DNA of 64,000 nucleotides from Dromaius novaehollandiae (GCF_036370855.1 NC_088102.1:18953001-19017000), one strand, 5' to 3'. Shown: positions 13,261-27,047, counted from the first letter of the stretch. The notes: generated by a model from the letters alone, not told the origin. Numbers and translations: made by a program.

Positions 13261-15795
13261 TAATATTCTGATCCTGGTGTAATGCATCTTTGGCACAGGT
13301 ATTTCACTCCCGAGAAATGCCAAACCCTGGGCCGGGAAGGTTTACCGCTTGACAGCAGGGCATGACAGACAGCACATTTGATGACATTGATTTGTCTCCA
13401 GCTGCCTACACAGTTCCTTCCCCACTTTACCCCTGCACCTCACATGTTCTGGATGGAAATTTTCTTTGAGCAGCTCTTTGCATCAGGTCCAAGACCTGCT
13501 GAGGCCAGTGGGACTCATTCCACTAATTCCAATAAGTTTAGATTAAGTTATTTTCAAAGGAGGACTCCTGAGGAGAGTTGGGAATGTCTAATTGTTTTCT
13601 CAGTTCAAACTCGTAAATGCTGGTATTAGATTTATTTACACCACTGCAGAGACAGATGTGTAACCAGGGCACAAGACTCAATTGATAACAAAAATTTGCA
13701 GGCAACAAATTCTAAAACTCCCATTCCAGCAGAAATGATAGGTTTGTTAGGGCACTTACCAGAGTGGTTCTTGCTCTACACAGGAGATGAGATTAGACAG
13801 TCAAAACAGCCCCCTCTGAAGCTAAAATCTGTGAATCTGTAAAAGTTGTTCCATTTCCAGACCCGTCCAGTTCCTGGCCTCTTAGACTTTTACAATCATG
13901 GCAGGAAACCAGTGTCAATTGTGAGGGTGTTTTTTGTACCAAAAAGACTTGTTACTAAAAAAATTCATTAAAATCATCGCTTCATTAAAGCAGCCTGGTG
14001 CCCCAAAGTGAGAACCACTGTAACACATCTCAACTGTCTGAACCAGCCATTATCCCAAATGACTACTTAATATTTGCGTATTGCAGATTAGGTCTTCGTC
14101 TCAGCTCTGTCTGCTCTCCTCATTATCTCCTCCATACATTCGCCAGATGTTGGAACGAAGGCATATACCTTTTCATGAAACCGTGGTGATCAGGCTCAAT
14201 CAGCTCACATTTCTCCAGATGTTTTGTGATCTCATCACTTATTAACGTTCCTAGGAGTTAGCCTGACTCTAGGTTAGACTTACTGGTTATAATTTCTTTG
14301 TGGCTCCCCAGCCCATTTTGGGAGAATTTGATTAGACTGATTTCCATCCAGCTCCTAGTTACCCTTCTCCCCACATTTCTTGCTGAGGAGCTATTAGTTT
14401 CTGATGCAGATTTCTCTCCAGTGTCTTTATGCCATTTCAGAAGCCTAAGTCAGCATACCCTTCTTATTGGTTTGCTACATGCACATTAGACCCTGCAGTC
14501 ACTACTAGGGATGGATACTTTTCAAGTTGCTAGGGTACTTCTACGATCATCTGCACTGTCACAGTCCCTGTGCGTGTGAGTAACCCTTTATACATTTAAC
14601 TAACAACCTGAAGACTCAGGTGGATGAAGGTACAATCTGGGCAATTGCTCGTGCAATTTTTGTGCACACAATTTTAAAATCAGGTCCAAATCCTCCACCA
14701 GCAGCTTGCTCCCTGTTACCTTCTTTTGCTTTTGAAAGCTAGCAATTTTATCTAGAAATATTTTAGAGAAATTGGTGCCTAATTCAATGTGACCATAACA
14801 GGAAATAAGCTAAGCATCATTTAGCCATGTTTCTAATTCTGTAGTGTGTTGGACGCCACAAGGTATGGATCCTGAAGCATCATTTTGAGGATCTTCAGCA
14901 ATACTGAGGCATGTAAACAGAGACGTTAAAACAGATTTTTTAAATTCATAAGTTCTTATTTATGAGTGGGAGATAGATTGAAAATATAGACAAGCAGTTA
15001 ATGAAATAAAAGTCAGATCCAATCTGTTCTCTTACATTGTTCAGATGCTCATAGATTTACGAACAACACATGCATCATGGACACTCATGCTTCAATATTT
15101 CTGAAACCACTTGTTTTACAGCCCAAATCTAGGGTCTATGGCTTCTTTACTCTCTCCTGCAACTCTAAACCGAAAGCAAATCTTTGCAAGCATGTGGCTT
15201 CTCTCAGCCAGGCTGAGAAAGAGATAAACAGTATAAATCTTTCAGTTTCTCAGTACTTCGTATCTTCACTATCACAAATGCAAGGAATATCTACAAAGCG
15301 CAATTACCATACCCTAAGTTCCTCCAGCCAGTCTGTAAGAATTGGATTCTTTCATTTGTCTCTTATGGGTGTGCAGTCTTTGTCCTTTAGCGCTTAACCT
15401 TAAGTTGAACTGAGTAATTGTATCTTGGAACAGAGATGACATTGTTCCTCGCTACTGAGTAAACACCTGAGGAAGGCAAAAGCAATGACAGCTACAATGT
15501 AGGGGTCTCCCTGTTCCCCGCATCCCATGTGTGCATTTGGGAACAGTGCCAGGGTGAAAGCATAGCTAGTGTGCCTGTCAGCAGCAATTTTACCCTCTTC
15601 TTGACCGAGTGTGCTGGAAGTCAAGGAGGACCAGACTAGAAATGCAAATATCCAATGTCTATCCATCTATACAGCTTCTTCTACCACACCCATCACAGAC
15701 ACATCTAAGAGCTTCTACTCATGGGAAACAGGCTGTCTACATGTGTTAGATAGATAAGAAGCACTCACAATACCTAGTATTATATGTTTTTCCAA

Positions 15796-15806
15796 GGGGG
15801 GGGGGG
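15796..15806 (+). repeat. G11 homopolymer
   Basis: Uninterrupted run of 11 G in intergenic DNA. Run length is error-prone in assemblies. Confidence 0.95.
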
Positions 15807-18800
15807 TGACCAAAGGTTTCAGCAGTTATGTCATTTTCCCCTGATTGTTTTCAACAGGAAAAAGAAATGCTCAGCTTCAGCATGGGCTTTACGATATAGC
15901 TGAGCCTTGGGTGGATTCCAGCCTGACCCCAGAGTCCCAGCAGCTGGCTGTCCTCCAAATCAAAAACCCATTTTCTCTCCCGCTACCTTTTTTTGGGACT
16001 TGATCCTGTAAGGTGCAGTGTCTGTTGGCCAGGAGCCAGAAAAGCCTAGAGCCTTTTCATAACTGAAAGCGCACCTCAAGTCTCCTGGGAGTCTACGGAC
16101 AGGGTGTGTGCGTTCCTTGGCTAGCTGGAGCTGGAGTGACCATCACCTCACAGGATCAACCCCTTATCCACTTCTCAGCATTTCAGTGGAAACAAAGCAA
16201 GCCTCCCAGAAAATACTTGTCATGTTTCCAAAAGCACATAATTCCCTTATTCTGTCGTTCGGCTTAAACTGCAGCTTGCAGTTCATCCTTCTTCTTCCCT
16301 AAATAGCTGAGATTCAAGCTAAATAAAGGTAGCGCAGTTTGTTTTCAGCTGGAATGTGTTAGCTAAAGGAAATACTGTACATTACAAGACAACTGTGCTG
16401 CTACATTGTGATTATGTAGCTGATAACTCCCCAGCCAGCTTGCAAATACAGCTGAGAGCTCTTTGTTAAGTAGAAAAAGGGACGTGACATTGTTATTAAA
16501 AATGAGCATTCACTAAAATTTCAGGACTTACCCTGAGTCATCCCTGGCTCCCTTGTCTCCTGCTGATGTTTTCATCATTACAGCAAACTTTAAGGCACTT
16601 TCTGTTTCACAGTGGCTTTAGAGTTCCTTGCTGAAGAAAGCAATTCCGTTCCATCGCTGAGTAGAAATTACGCATCCTTAGGTTTTGCACTGAAGAAGAT
16701 GATATTTTAAGGGGCAGCAGGGGGAGGATGTTTAAAACCAGCTTCGGGCTCCGTAGTATCGGAGGGCAGCGGACTAAACAAGCACTGAAATGAAAGCAAA
16801 CTACCAAGAAGGTCTGATTTTAGCCTCTCTTATTTCTACTTCCTGTATTTATATGAACGAGGGATTTCAGGAAGAGGCAGTCTTTGGTGGTCAAGGGTGT
16901 GTGTATGTGTATAATAAAGCCATATTTAGTAGTGAAGGCAGGTTAACGTTATTAGAAAGAAGGGCCTGAGACTGTCAGCTTCTAGTTTGTTTCTCTAACT
17001 TAAGCAAGTTTGGGGGGAAATTGTTTTGCAGGCTACAGGTATATCAGGAGGCAACAGAGGATGGTGAACTTTGTAATGGATTTTATAAGGCAGCAAGGCA
17101 GTAAGTCTCCGTCTGCAAATTCCTGAAGCATGTGTATTTCTATTGCTTGAGTAACTGGAACCAGATGGAGCTTGGAAACCTTTGTATTTACACAGGACCT
17201 GAGAAAAGGAAATGTCTAACACTGGCAGAGCACAGCTTTGCAAAAAAGTTCCCAGTTAGTGCAAAAGCTAATGACAAGATTATAGGACTGCTAGTAAAAG
17301 AGCAGCTATCCATGCCATAAAGTTTCACTCTCAGAGCATATTTGACATGGAGTTACATAAGTAGTTGAGCAGTGTTTGCTCTACTGGAATCCGACTGAAT
17401 ATAGACCAGCTGTGGATGCTGGGGACTGACAGATGTGCTGTTAGACAGAGCTGGTGGCACTCCTAGTTGGCAGCCCTATTATTCAGGAAATATTTGATGT
17501 TGGGAGAATACGTGATGGAAAAAAGAAGGCGGAAATATGGAGAAGAGGCTGAGAAAAGCAGTTGCATGGAACAGAAAGGGAGATGAAGGTAACCTTTTGC
17601 CCCCTTTATCTTTGGAAGGAATTTACTAGCTTTCCAGGATATTGGCCAGAAAGTAGACGGTGCCATAAAGCCCACAGTGGAAACGGAAAAGCCTGTGTAC
17701 TGGCATGTGGGGAAATTAGATCTCAGTGTAGAACACAGAGCCAATTCTGCTGGCACTGACTGAGGACCTCGGGCTTTGTCTGAGCTAGGGAGAGTCAAAG
17801 GGACCTTTATGATCATCAAATCACACCTGTGTAACACAGGACAAGCTGTTCCTAAGGGCTTTTTCACCAAGCCCATAACTTCTGTTGGCATTAGAAAATT
17901 TCTCTTAAAAAGCCTTTAGAAGGATTTATTTTAGAAATTCAAGAAATTCTGACTCAAAGGCTGCATGATGGAAAATTCATCATTTCTCTAGGTAGGCTTA
18001 ATTATCAATATTATTAAAATTCACACCTGATTTTTTTGCCTTGACTTGTGTAGTTTAAGTTTTCATCTACTGGATCTCATTATGCTCTTTTCTACTAAAT
18101 TAGGAAGCTCTTTACTCCAACTCATGTAGGCACTTTCAGAAAATGGTGAAGTCACTCCAGCCCTCTTGGACAAACTAGCCGGCTGAGATTCACTCATGTC
18201 TCACTGCAGGCTTGTCAGATCTCAGCTCTGAATTCTTCTGTTGACTCTGGAGTAGAGCTGGTTCTGTGCACAGAGGTCCAAGGAAATATGTGCTCTGTTC
18301 ACCAGCTCGGCGCATTTGAAATGTACATTGCATGCTGGAATAACAACAGACTCCTGAATGTATCACACAAATTCAACTGTACCCCAGGTTTTCCACTGCA
18401 ATCTAACGGGAGCCAGCCCCACTCAGGTTTACCCTTGCTTTGCCAGGAAGCAAGTTTGCTGAGAGACAGAAAACCGTAAATATGTGCTGTACTGCCCTGC
18501 CCACATGGGAGGGATCTGTGTTCACATAGATATGCAGTGATCCTAAACAGACTTACAAAGAGCTAAGATTTTGGGCATACAGAATATTGATTTTTCACCA
18601 AGTGTTAGGCATTTCCAAAAAAAGTTGTTAGAGAAGAAGAAACATAAGGACTAGAACTGTTAAAAACATACAGGAAAAAACAGCAAAAATACAGAATAAA
18701 ATACAAACATCCAATATTGTGGTGGTCACTTTCATGTGATTTGAGAGAAACCCTTTTTTTGTTGTTTCTCATGAAATCTTTCACTCTATTTGCAATTTAA

Positions 18801-19255
18801 AGAATGTACATTGTTTCAAAAATGCAAAGCTTTGAAATCAGTTTTGTTAAAGATATTGACTAAAATTTCATGAAAAAGTCTAATTTTTTTCTGAAAAATA
18901 TTTAGTATTTCTGCAAAATGGTTAAATGTTTCTGTAAAATATTTAAAATGTGAAAATAAAGACAAATTTTAACAAATGATATTTTGTCAGAGCTTTGTTG
19001 GATTTTTTTTTTAAGCCAGAGATCTGACAGGATTGGAATGTGACACTGTGTTCTAGTATCAGGCTGTAGAAGTAAACAGATTTTACAAAAGTTAAATGAC
19101 AAAGTAATATCCAGACACTGCAAAGTGCTGGTTCTCTGTGACATATCCAAGCTGAACAGGTTTTAGAGAATGAACTGAATTTTCCAACAATTTGGGGCTA
19201 TTCAGATGTGGTATATTTTACAAGCTCATTTCTAGCCTAAAAATTGCTTCAATTC

Positions 19256-19258
<3 letters not shown>

Positions 19259-19300
<42 letters not shown>

Positions 19301-19310
19301 CACATGTGCA
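19259..19310. repeat. (TG)18 followed by a CG-rich alternating tract
   Basis: Uninterrupted TG repeat (19259-19294) running into cgcgcgcacatgtgca. Positions 19291-19304 (tgtgcgcgcgcaca) are a perfect 14-bp palindrome. About 50 bp of alternating purine-pyrimidine sequence is prone to Z-DNA. Confidence 0.95.
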
Positions 19311-20673
19311 AATGTGTATGTATGGGGATAGAGAGAATTCTTGTCTTTCCTAGGACTGATTCACCCTTTTCAGCTTAAACCACAGCATTTTGCAGCCCTT
19401 TTTTGTATTTTTTTATGCAGCTGAGTTGGAAAGGTTTAAAAATGGCTTATGGGGAAACCCTTAAGTACAACAAGCACTTTGTCTATAATAAGGTGCTTTC
19501 AACATATGCAGATTATACAACAGTTCTGCCTTTCATATAGTAGGAAGCAACAGCATCTGTAATATGGTATAAGATAAAAGCCTGCAGGAATTGTCATGCC
19601 TATTGTGTCACTAATCCATGGATTATGGGCCTTTACAGAGCCTATTACATAACAGATCCTGATGGCTCATCATGCCAAACCTATGGGGTATTAAAAGAAT
19701 GGTTGCTTTCTACATTCAGATTATTTTTTAAAATTAATTCTGTGTGTACAAAAGAATTCTTTTCTTTCCCAAGCTTCAAAAAGTTAGTCTAGCATGTGCC
19801 AAAAAGACTGAACCCCTCCACAAAAGCCAAAGAATGCAGTATATTCTTTCTGTTCGCTTCACAAGGTTAAGAAAAATAAGGTCAAGCTTAGTTTTAACTA
19901 CTATCTCTTTGCAGACTAGGAGTATTAATGGGGAGAAGACTAATGAACTTGTGAATAAACCAGCACATGAGACTAAGCAAATTCTTAGTTCCTCTGATTC
20001 AAAGAATTGCATTTATAAGCTTTTCTTCAACCTAGAACAGACTGCACCAGGGGCTATGTACCTATACAAGAAGTCATCTTAGGCCCTGAGATGGATTAGA
20101 GGGATGTTGAGAATGGGCGCTCCAGCATGGAGAGAGGATGTTCTTTCTCTTCACAGTATCTCCAGGCAACTGGAGCCTAGGCAACTGGGAAAGGAAAGTA
20201 GCCATGCAGATGGCTACTTAGACCTTGCTTCCATTCCCTTTAATCAGCATGCAGTACTCAGTGTGAACCTGCTGGATGTCACTATACCATGGAACAAAGC
20301 AGCCACCTGTGACCAAAACTGTGACCAGGTGTTCTGAACTGGTGCAGAGTGGCACAACAGACCGTGCTTTCAGGAAACCAAACATTTCTAGCCCCAAAAG
20401 AGCAAATCAGGATTACAGAATTGCTGTGAATCACTCTGACACAGTTACTCACCCCAAATACCGACTTGATCCAGCTGGTATCTTCTTGAAAAGATGAAAA
20501 TGTGGGCTTTTTGTCATTTAGTTCAGCAGCGTCCCGATTCCACCAAGAAAGTGCAGGCACATATCCTAGTAGGGTCCTGAAATTTTAGATTTTCAACAAC
20601 ACATATGAGAATACTTCACACGCTCTCATCATCAGAGAAAAATACAGCAAACACTGTAGTTTTTCTTATATGT

Positions 20674-20679
20674 TTTATT
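20674..20679 (-). terminator. Candidate distal polyadenylation signal (AATAAA)
   Basis: AATAAA read on the minus strand. About 20-40 nt downstream it is followed by a GT/T-rich stretch (gtgtttgctgtattttt), the usual layout of a vertebrate cleavage site. Cleavage is expected near 20650-20660. Confidence 0.45.
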
Positions 20680-21160
20680 GACAGTGTACATATGTTGATA
20701 TCTAGTGCATTACAATACTGACTGCTATAATTTTTTATAAATGTTTAGTTCATTTTAGCTATTTTTTAAAATTTTCACAATAAAAATAATCAAATAACAT
20801 GCCAACAGTTTTTAACAAATTATCACGTTAAATCCATTTGGATTTCATGACATATGTATCTGTTCAAAGGACCCCATATCACAGAGCATTCACAGTGCAT
20901 AAGGTCACAGTCATTGAAAAAATAAATAACATGATAAATAGATTTGTGTTATTTACAGTTTACAAACTCATCCCTTTCTGTTTTCAAAGTAAGCAGTTCT
21001 AGAAAGTTTTAATAATATTTAAAGAGGTACTGCACTTCTCAAGGGTGCATTGCAAACGCCTGCAAGTATGAAACAAAGGAAACTTTAAAAGGTTCTGAAG
21101 TTATTTCAGTGATCGTAAATGATTTCAAATACTTGCTTGCAACAGAAGAGACAGTGGGAG

Positions 21161-21240
21161 CCAAATTCTACTCTCGGTTCCATTGATGTAAATTTGTGCC
21201 AGTGACCAGGACATTGATGAGCACTGGCACCACTCCCAAG
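21161..21240. repeat. Old palindromic interspersed repeat fragment
   Basis: gagccaaattctactctcgg, then ttccattgatgtaaatttgtgc. It resembles the same short palindromic repeat group as at 59.09 kb. It falls in the proposed 3' UTR. Confidence 0.45.
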
Positions 21241-22925
21241 AACATGAAGGCAAGAATTTGGTCACAACTTTGCTGCAGAGATTCAGCCATCTGGAACATA
21301 GACACTATTGGGCTAGCAGATTTACAAGTGTTCTGTGCATATGCAACTAGTATTTGAATAAAGGCCATAATCTTGCTGCAAAAACCCTCTGAAAAGATGT
21401 ATCTCAGTGGGTATTAGTCTTTCCAGAGACTTTGCCTGTCCAGTTTTGATGTATTCTGACACCTTCAGATTTTGTCACAATTCCCTATTGCTATACATTA
21501 ACCTTCCCACTTGCCTTTCAAGCTTATCAAGATCACCTCAAAGATAAGAGAGCGACGATTACATACATTCTGGGGGCAAGAAAAATAGGAAAAAAATGGG
21601 ATTAATATCATACTGGTAATTGCCTTTAAGGAAATACTAAAATGACATTAATTTCCTATAGTCATTCGTTTCTTCCAGACAGTGCATTGTATATCAGAAG
21701 TACGGTAGCAAGCAGAGCATGTGATACACAAATTGCCACAACCATTACACATCTCAGTCTGTGGAGAAGGAGCTACGTGTATCTCAGATGTCAGAACACA
21801 GATGAGTAGGATCTCACAACTTTCTCTGGGGAAAAAATATCAGAACCCCACACAGAGGTGCTCTGTGTTCTGCTACTGTGTGGAAGTACGAAAATGTACA
21901 CTCAAGTTATTCACAAGGAGATTTTTAAACATGTGCATGCTAGGAAAGAAACTGGAATGCACCTGTCATTTGAATGACAACATTCTTCTCTTCAGCAAAA
22001 CGTTGATCACGTGCATACAGTTTTCAAAATAATTCATATGAATAATAAAGCTGCAAGTGGGATTAGTACAGAATTGCTGGGACTAAATGCTGTCATTAAC
22101 CTGTAACCACCATATACATCTCAGCATCCAAAAAAACTTGAAAAATCTAGAGTTCAGACCCCCAAAAATAAAAAGGAAAATGTGTAGTAAGTGCAAGAGT
22201 GCAGAGATTTTCTTTTGAATGCTTAAACACAAATAACTGAAGGATCTGAAGCTTGTAACAATAGAACATTATGCCCCAAAGTGCTGCATTTTAATTAGCA
22301 AGAATCTTTGGTTTCACCTGGCTATCAATGTTATTTAGTGTCTGTTTCATGTTATATTAGAAAGTCTGATCTTTCCTTGGCATGAATAATCAGGCAGTAT
22401 TCACATGACCAAAATCACTCTATCAAAAACATCTAACTGTAGTAGACAAATAAATGGCATTACAATTGCAAGAAAACCAAGAATGGAAGACAGCAAAACT
22501 CATGAGAGAATTCTGCAACTAGAGCAAAAACATAATAGAAACAAGTGTGTGTAATTAACGCACAGTCACAAAGGGATTCAAAGACAGAATAAAATCTTCT
22601 CTATAATTGCTATATCAGAATTAGACTAGGAATAATCTTTTCCATGTTCTTTACATGTTGACAGAATGTTTACAAACATAATCTAAAATCAGGAACTAAT
22701 TACGTGTTTGTCGCAACTGCAGGAAGCATATAAAAACAAAATAAAATTGGCACACCAATGACTGAGCCAGGAGAAAGATGGTTGACTCTGCTGCATCTGT
22801 AGGGAAGACTTCAGCTGTTCTTCTAGGCTGGACCGCAACCTAGAGAGCAGCCCTTAGATCATCAAATGGTCATGAAGATAAGCACAACTCTAGCTTTCCA
22901 GATTTAGGTTTAGACATGTAGATAC

Positions 22926-22985
22926 TCAGCCTGGAATGCTTACTCAGGCAATACTCTCCATGAACAAGTGGGATTCAGAGTACCT
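22926..22985. repeat. Old palindromic interspersed repeat fragment
   Basis: tgcttactcaggcaatactc, then tccatgaacaagtgggattc. It resembles the 'cttactcaggcaaaactcc' half of a related palindromic repeat. It falls in the proposed 3' UTR. Confidence 0.4.
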
Positions 22986-23054
22986 GGCGTGGGACTGCTA
23001 TCACACAACTTTATAATGCAGTGTAAGTGTTATGGTCTATAAATGGAATTGGAC

Positions 23055-23092
23055 ACCACTGAACTCAATGGAAAAACTCCCACTGGATTACT
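23055..23092. repeat. Old palindromic interspersed repeat fragment
   Basis: actgaactcaatggaaaaac, then tcccactggatta. It resembles the GAAGTCAATGG-AAACTCCCA-like centre of the same repeat group, about 100 bp from the fragment at 22.93 kb, so the two may be one interrupted copy. Confidence 0.4.
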
Positions 23093-24021
23093 ACAGACAG
23101 GATTTCATCCGGCAGGTCTACATGGGACTGTATTACTCTGATGGAATTGTAGCAGAAAAGACCTCTCACGAAGCTCTTCTTGGCCTGCTGTAATTCAGTT
23201 TTCATCCTGCTTGTGTGCCTGGGCAGGTACACAGTTTTGAAGTTGTCTCTGAGACAAGGAACCAGTTCTCCTGTTATTAACAACACTGCAAATCTGAAAT
23301 GATAACAGCAGAGCAGAAGTCCATAGACTCTAGCCAAGCCTTTTTGTTTGAGGAAGAAATACAATGTTTAGACTACAGAACCAATAATATACGAAAGAAT
23401 CCAAACATGATACAAGACCCAGAGAACACGCTCAGCTGTCACCTTAAGACACAATCCAGCAAGGCACTTGGATACACGCTTAGCTTTAAGCATGCAATGA
23501 ATCCTACTAAAGTTAAGCTTTGCTGGATATGGGATGTCTTTTTCTGAGTTTTATTACTTTTCAGTGTTAGCATACTGGCAATTTTCAGACCACAGTAACA
23601 GTTTTCCCTCTCACATCCACCAGCTTTCTTTTCACTCTTGAGCTGAACATTAACTTACACAACATTGTGACATATATTCCAAACTCAGCCAGCTAATTTT
23701 TGCAATGGTTAGCAGAACAAAACGGCTACAAAATTTTACAGACACAATCTGAACAGATGAAATATAAAACTGTACTAATTTCAGGGAGCCAAGCACAAAT
23801 CGCTGCTTTTCTTGCTTGGAAAATTGCAAAATTTGTGGTGGTTTCCTGATCATATGAGCAATTTTTTTGCACACGTGAAAGGCACTAGTCCGCTGTTACT
23901 CAGCAATATCTTCCTGAATTACTGACACATTCTGAAGCAGGTGTACCTGACATATAAAAATCTGTCACTCAGATCTTTCCCACACCAATTTTTCTGCATG
24001 GCTTGGTCTATAACTGTCATC

Positions 24022-24031
24022 TTTATTTATT
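24022..24031 (-). terminator. Candidate polyadenylation signal, overlapping AATAAATAAA
   Basis: Two overlapping AATAAA hexamers on the minus strand, about 3.0 kb past the SLC24A4 stop. This is a possible intermediate 3' end; the downstream element is unremarkable. Confidence 0.25.
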
Positions 24032-25767
24032 TTAGCATATGGATAAAGTCTATATAGGGACTCCTCAGCATAAACTACTTCATATTATTTTGTGTCATCA
24101 AGGCCCTGATATAGTGTCCAATAATTCTTTGGCAAACAACATATCCCTAGTCATATGGTGCTGTTAGAGGAAAATCCTATTAACATTATAAATAATGATA
24201 AGCATGGCAGGATATCTGTATCATAACAGAAGGTGCATGTGACACTGCCTCAGGAGACGCAGCATTAGAATTCAATATAAATTTTCCTGAAGTGGATCTG
24301 CATTTCAGTGAGGACTAAGAGATGACAGGACCAGTCATGACATTTAAGGTCAGTATTATCTTGTGGGATTGTCTCTGGTGACGACAGAACACACTGGTTT
24401 TCTGGTGCAGCTGATATTTCAACCATAAAAATGGTATCAATTTAGGCAGAACAATTTGAAATGATGTCTCAAGGATTCATGCCATTAGCAAGCAATTTCA
24501 TGCATGTTTGGGCAAGAGAACAGCTGCTATGGAACAAATTGGTGCCCCTACTCTTTTAAAGTTGGCTGGCTCAGAAATATGAAGGTACAGTACAATTTGC
24601 TGGGTCTGGCACTGTAAAAACTGATGCCCTCACCACTGTCAACTCAGCCGATCACTAGGCATTCAAAACTAGATTTTGGAACTACTCTTTTGTAGTATAA
24701 AGACATCCAGGCAGCCTGTACTGTGCATAGAAGAGGAAATGTTTGCTTGGAGGCAGCTAGTTCTCCAAGACCATGGAAAAGCAGAACCTAGGAAGAATCC
24801 ATTTAACTCAACTTCCACCTCTACTCTTTTCATACCTAAGCCATCACGAAAGTATCAGCAGCAAACCATCCTCCTAAAAGGTAGCAGGGAAGAGAGTGAG
24901 ACTAGAGAAGAATGCTCCTACAGTGTGTAGCAGTGTGCTGCATCTTTGCAGCCCTTCTGCAACAGAACACTCATGAAGATGAATATGAATTCAACCTCTC
25001 CTGCTTTACACGGTGGCAAAAATGTCTTGAATGCCAGGAAAGAGGTCATCTGCATACTTGAGGACAAATAAATCTACTGTCATGTTTGCCTAGTCAATAA
25101 AGCATTTTAATAGCGAAAGATTTGTTGCCATCGTTAGGACCGATTAACTATCTAATTAAGGTGAAAATCCCAAACTTTAATTGGGTACTAATACTGACAT
25201 CTGTAACAAGTGTGAAGCAAATATCACATATGTTGCCCTTTTTTCCTTAGGATTATTTTGAAAGAATCCAATGCCTATTAAAATTCAACAGCAAAATACA
25301 CTCCTTAATTTGTACCAAAATAATTTTTAAAATAGCCTTAACTGTAAACACATTGCCTGGTGTAAACATTGTTCTACATGTGAGCTGGTTGAAAGGAATT
25401 ATTTGTCATATATGGCAAAATAAAGAACTTTCTGAGTTAGTGCTTGTCTACTGAAGTTTTAAAGTATATTCTCATTGATGCAATAATGGGAATTTTTATA
25501 TATATAGACTAAAGTGCAAAATATTAATATATTTAAAAATGCATCAACTTTCAGTTGATAGATTTGCTTTATAAACATTAAAAAATTAAAAAAAATCTAT
25601 GTATAAAGTCAACTGTGCTTCTTTAGAAACTTTATGTGCTTTCATTCATATACAACTTTAATATATTTTTAAAGTTTAGTAGAGGTTTGAAAATATGCTG
25701 ATTTCTCAATCATATGAATCTAAATGATAAGACTACTACAACATGGAATGTTACCCATTATTCTTAA

Positions 25768-25855
25768 TACTCTGGGCCAGATCTTGCTGTCCATCCAGAG
25801 TAATTCCTTTTGTCAGATTTATGCTGGTGGAAAGGATATCAAAACCTGGCTCTGC
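25768..25855. repeat. Old palindromic interspersed repeat fragment
   Basis: gggccagatcttgctgtcc, then ccagagtaattcc and tttatgctggtgg. It resembles the GGGCCA-start form of the group. It falls in the proposed 3' UTR. Confidence 0.4.
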
Positions 25856-26196
25856 TAAGGGTTAAAAAAAGAAGCGTATCATGCTTTAAAACTTGCATGC
25901 AATCAAATCAAGGACCAGATTCTCTTGATAGACTTGCTTTTGTCCTAGCTGTTTCTTATCTGCTCTGCTTAGTGTCAGACACCCATCTTCATTAAGCTTC
26001 CAGGAATAAATGAAAAATGGAAAAGAATACACTAGTTTCTTGATTAATACATTAATGATTAAATAAGCTCCTTTCCCCCAACAATCAAATCAAATCATAT
26101 CCAGGGTGAATATTATTGTCAGAAAGCCTGGATAGTGTTAAGATACTATTCTCAGATGATAACAATAACTGATAGTTACTGAGCACCCAGCTGGAT

Positions 26197-26202
26197 TTTA
26201 TT
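26197..26202 (-). terminator. Candidate proximal polyadenylation signal (AATAAA)
   Basis: First clear AATAAA on the minus strand past the stop codon, about 850 nt downstream. It would give a short 3' UTR. The downstream sequence is only modestly GT-rich, so its use is uncertain. Confidence 0.25.
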
Positions 26203-27047
26203 TGATTAGTTTCTTCTAAATTTACAAAGTGGACTTAGTAGGGCCATTGCAAAATTCTTCTCACGGTGTAATATTCCACAAATATAAGTTTATATTTATG
26301 TATACAGCATTCTTGTTAATGATAAAACATAGTTTTCAAGTATGAATCTCTGCATGAAATTCTCTTCTTCAATATTCAGATACTCTTACTTTTAGTGTGC
26401 ATCATCAAAAGTGATACAACATCAACCATTTCCTCTTCTTTCTCTGCAATGTTTTTCATGTTCATTGAAAATTCGGTGTGATAAATAGTCAACATTCCCA
26501 TCAAAAACTGTCTGTGCAGCTCCTCTATAAGCAGAGCACTTGAAGGGGGAAATGATGTCCTCAACAGTGCATGCCATGATATGTGCCTTGGACTTTCTGG
26601 TCCTGTAGTTGAGATATTTCGACCGAGCGAAGAAAAGTTCTGAACTTGCCTCTTTTTCTTCCATGGACAGTAACTGTCAAAAACAAAAGAACTATAAAGA
26701 TTTTTCTCCAGTCCTCTTATTAACCTTGGTGTTTGATTGTCTGCAAGAGAATGAAAACCACAACAGTATGTCCCAGAAATGGGACATATGAGAGTTCTGC
26801 ATGAGATCCACACAGCTGTATGACTGAGCAGCAATATCCAAAGAGGAGGAAAATGCTTTGGTTGCCTCGAGTGAGCATGTTAAAAGAAAGATACGTTTTC
26901 CTTCCACACAGGTAAAAGTGCTTGTTAGCTGATGAAGCAGGAATGACACTCAAATCATTGACAGAGACACGGTAGAAATGTCAAAAGTCTCCTGTCATTT
27001 ACAGCACATGTAATCAAAAGAATCTCAGTCTCTCTCCTTACTGTGGT

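Larger units (their letters stand above)
13261..20654. other. Intergenic region between SLC24A4 3' end and the small ORF
   Basis: No gene recognised. It contains the G11 run (15796), the TG/CG tract (19259), and an AT-rich block at about 18,560-19,200 with many short A and T runs. Confidence 0.5.
20655..27047 (-). other. SLC24A4: Proposed long 3' UTR of SLC24A4
   Basis: About 6.4 kb follows the stop codon with no recognisable exon or gene. It is AT-rich and reaches a good minus-strand AATAAA at 20674-20679 with a GT/T-rich downstream element. Earlier AATAAA motifs (26197 and 24022) would give shorter alternatives. Several old palindromic repeat fragments lie inside it (21.17, 22.94, 23.06 and 25.77 kb). 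The distal end is inferred; if a proximal signal dominates, most of this is intergenic DNA. Confidence 0.4.

Noticed and set aside
13755..13830. Donor CTCTG|gtaagtg on the minus strand, a possible non-coding exon upstream of the small ORF
   Set aside because: All three frames contain stops and there is no promoter evidence. It could be a 5' UTR exon but cannot be supported.
15400..15666. Minus-strand frame starting MDRHWIFAFLVW, resembling a signal peptide
   Set aside because: The leader is plausible, but there is no TATA or GC-rich promoter, no clear donor at the expected place, and the downstream residues show no family pattern.
19613..19624. 12-bp palindrome aatccatggatt
   Set aside because: Isolated, with no flanking motif. 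Palindromes this short are expected by chance in 64 kb.
26376..26834. 152-codon open frame on the minus strand, just past the SLC24A4 stop
   Set aside because: No domain or family likeness, a competing open frame overlaps it, and it falls within the proposed 3' UTR. It is treated as chance.
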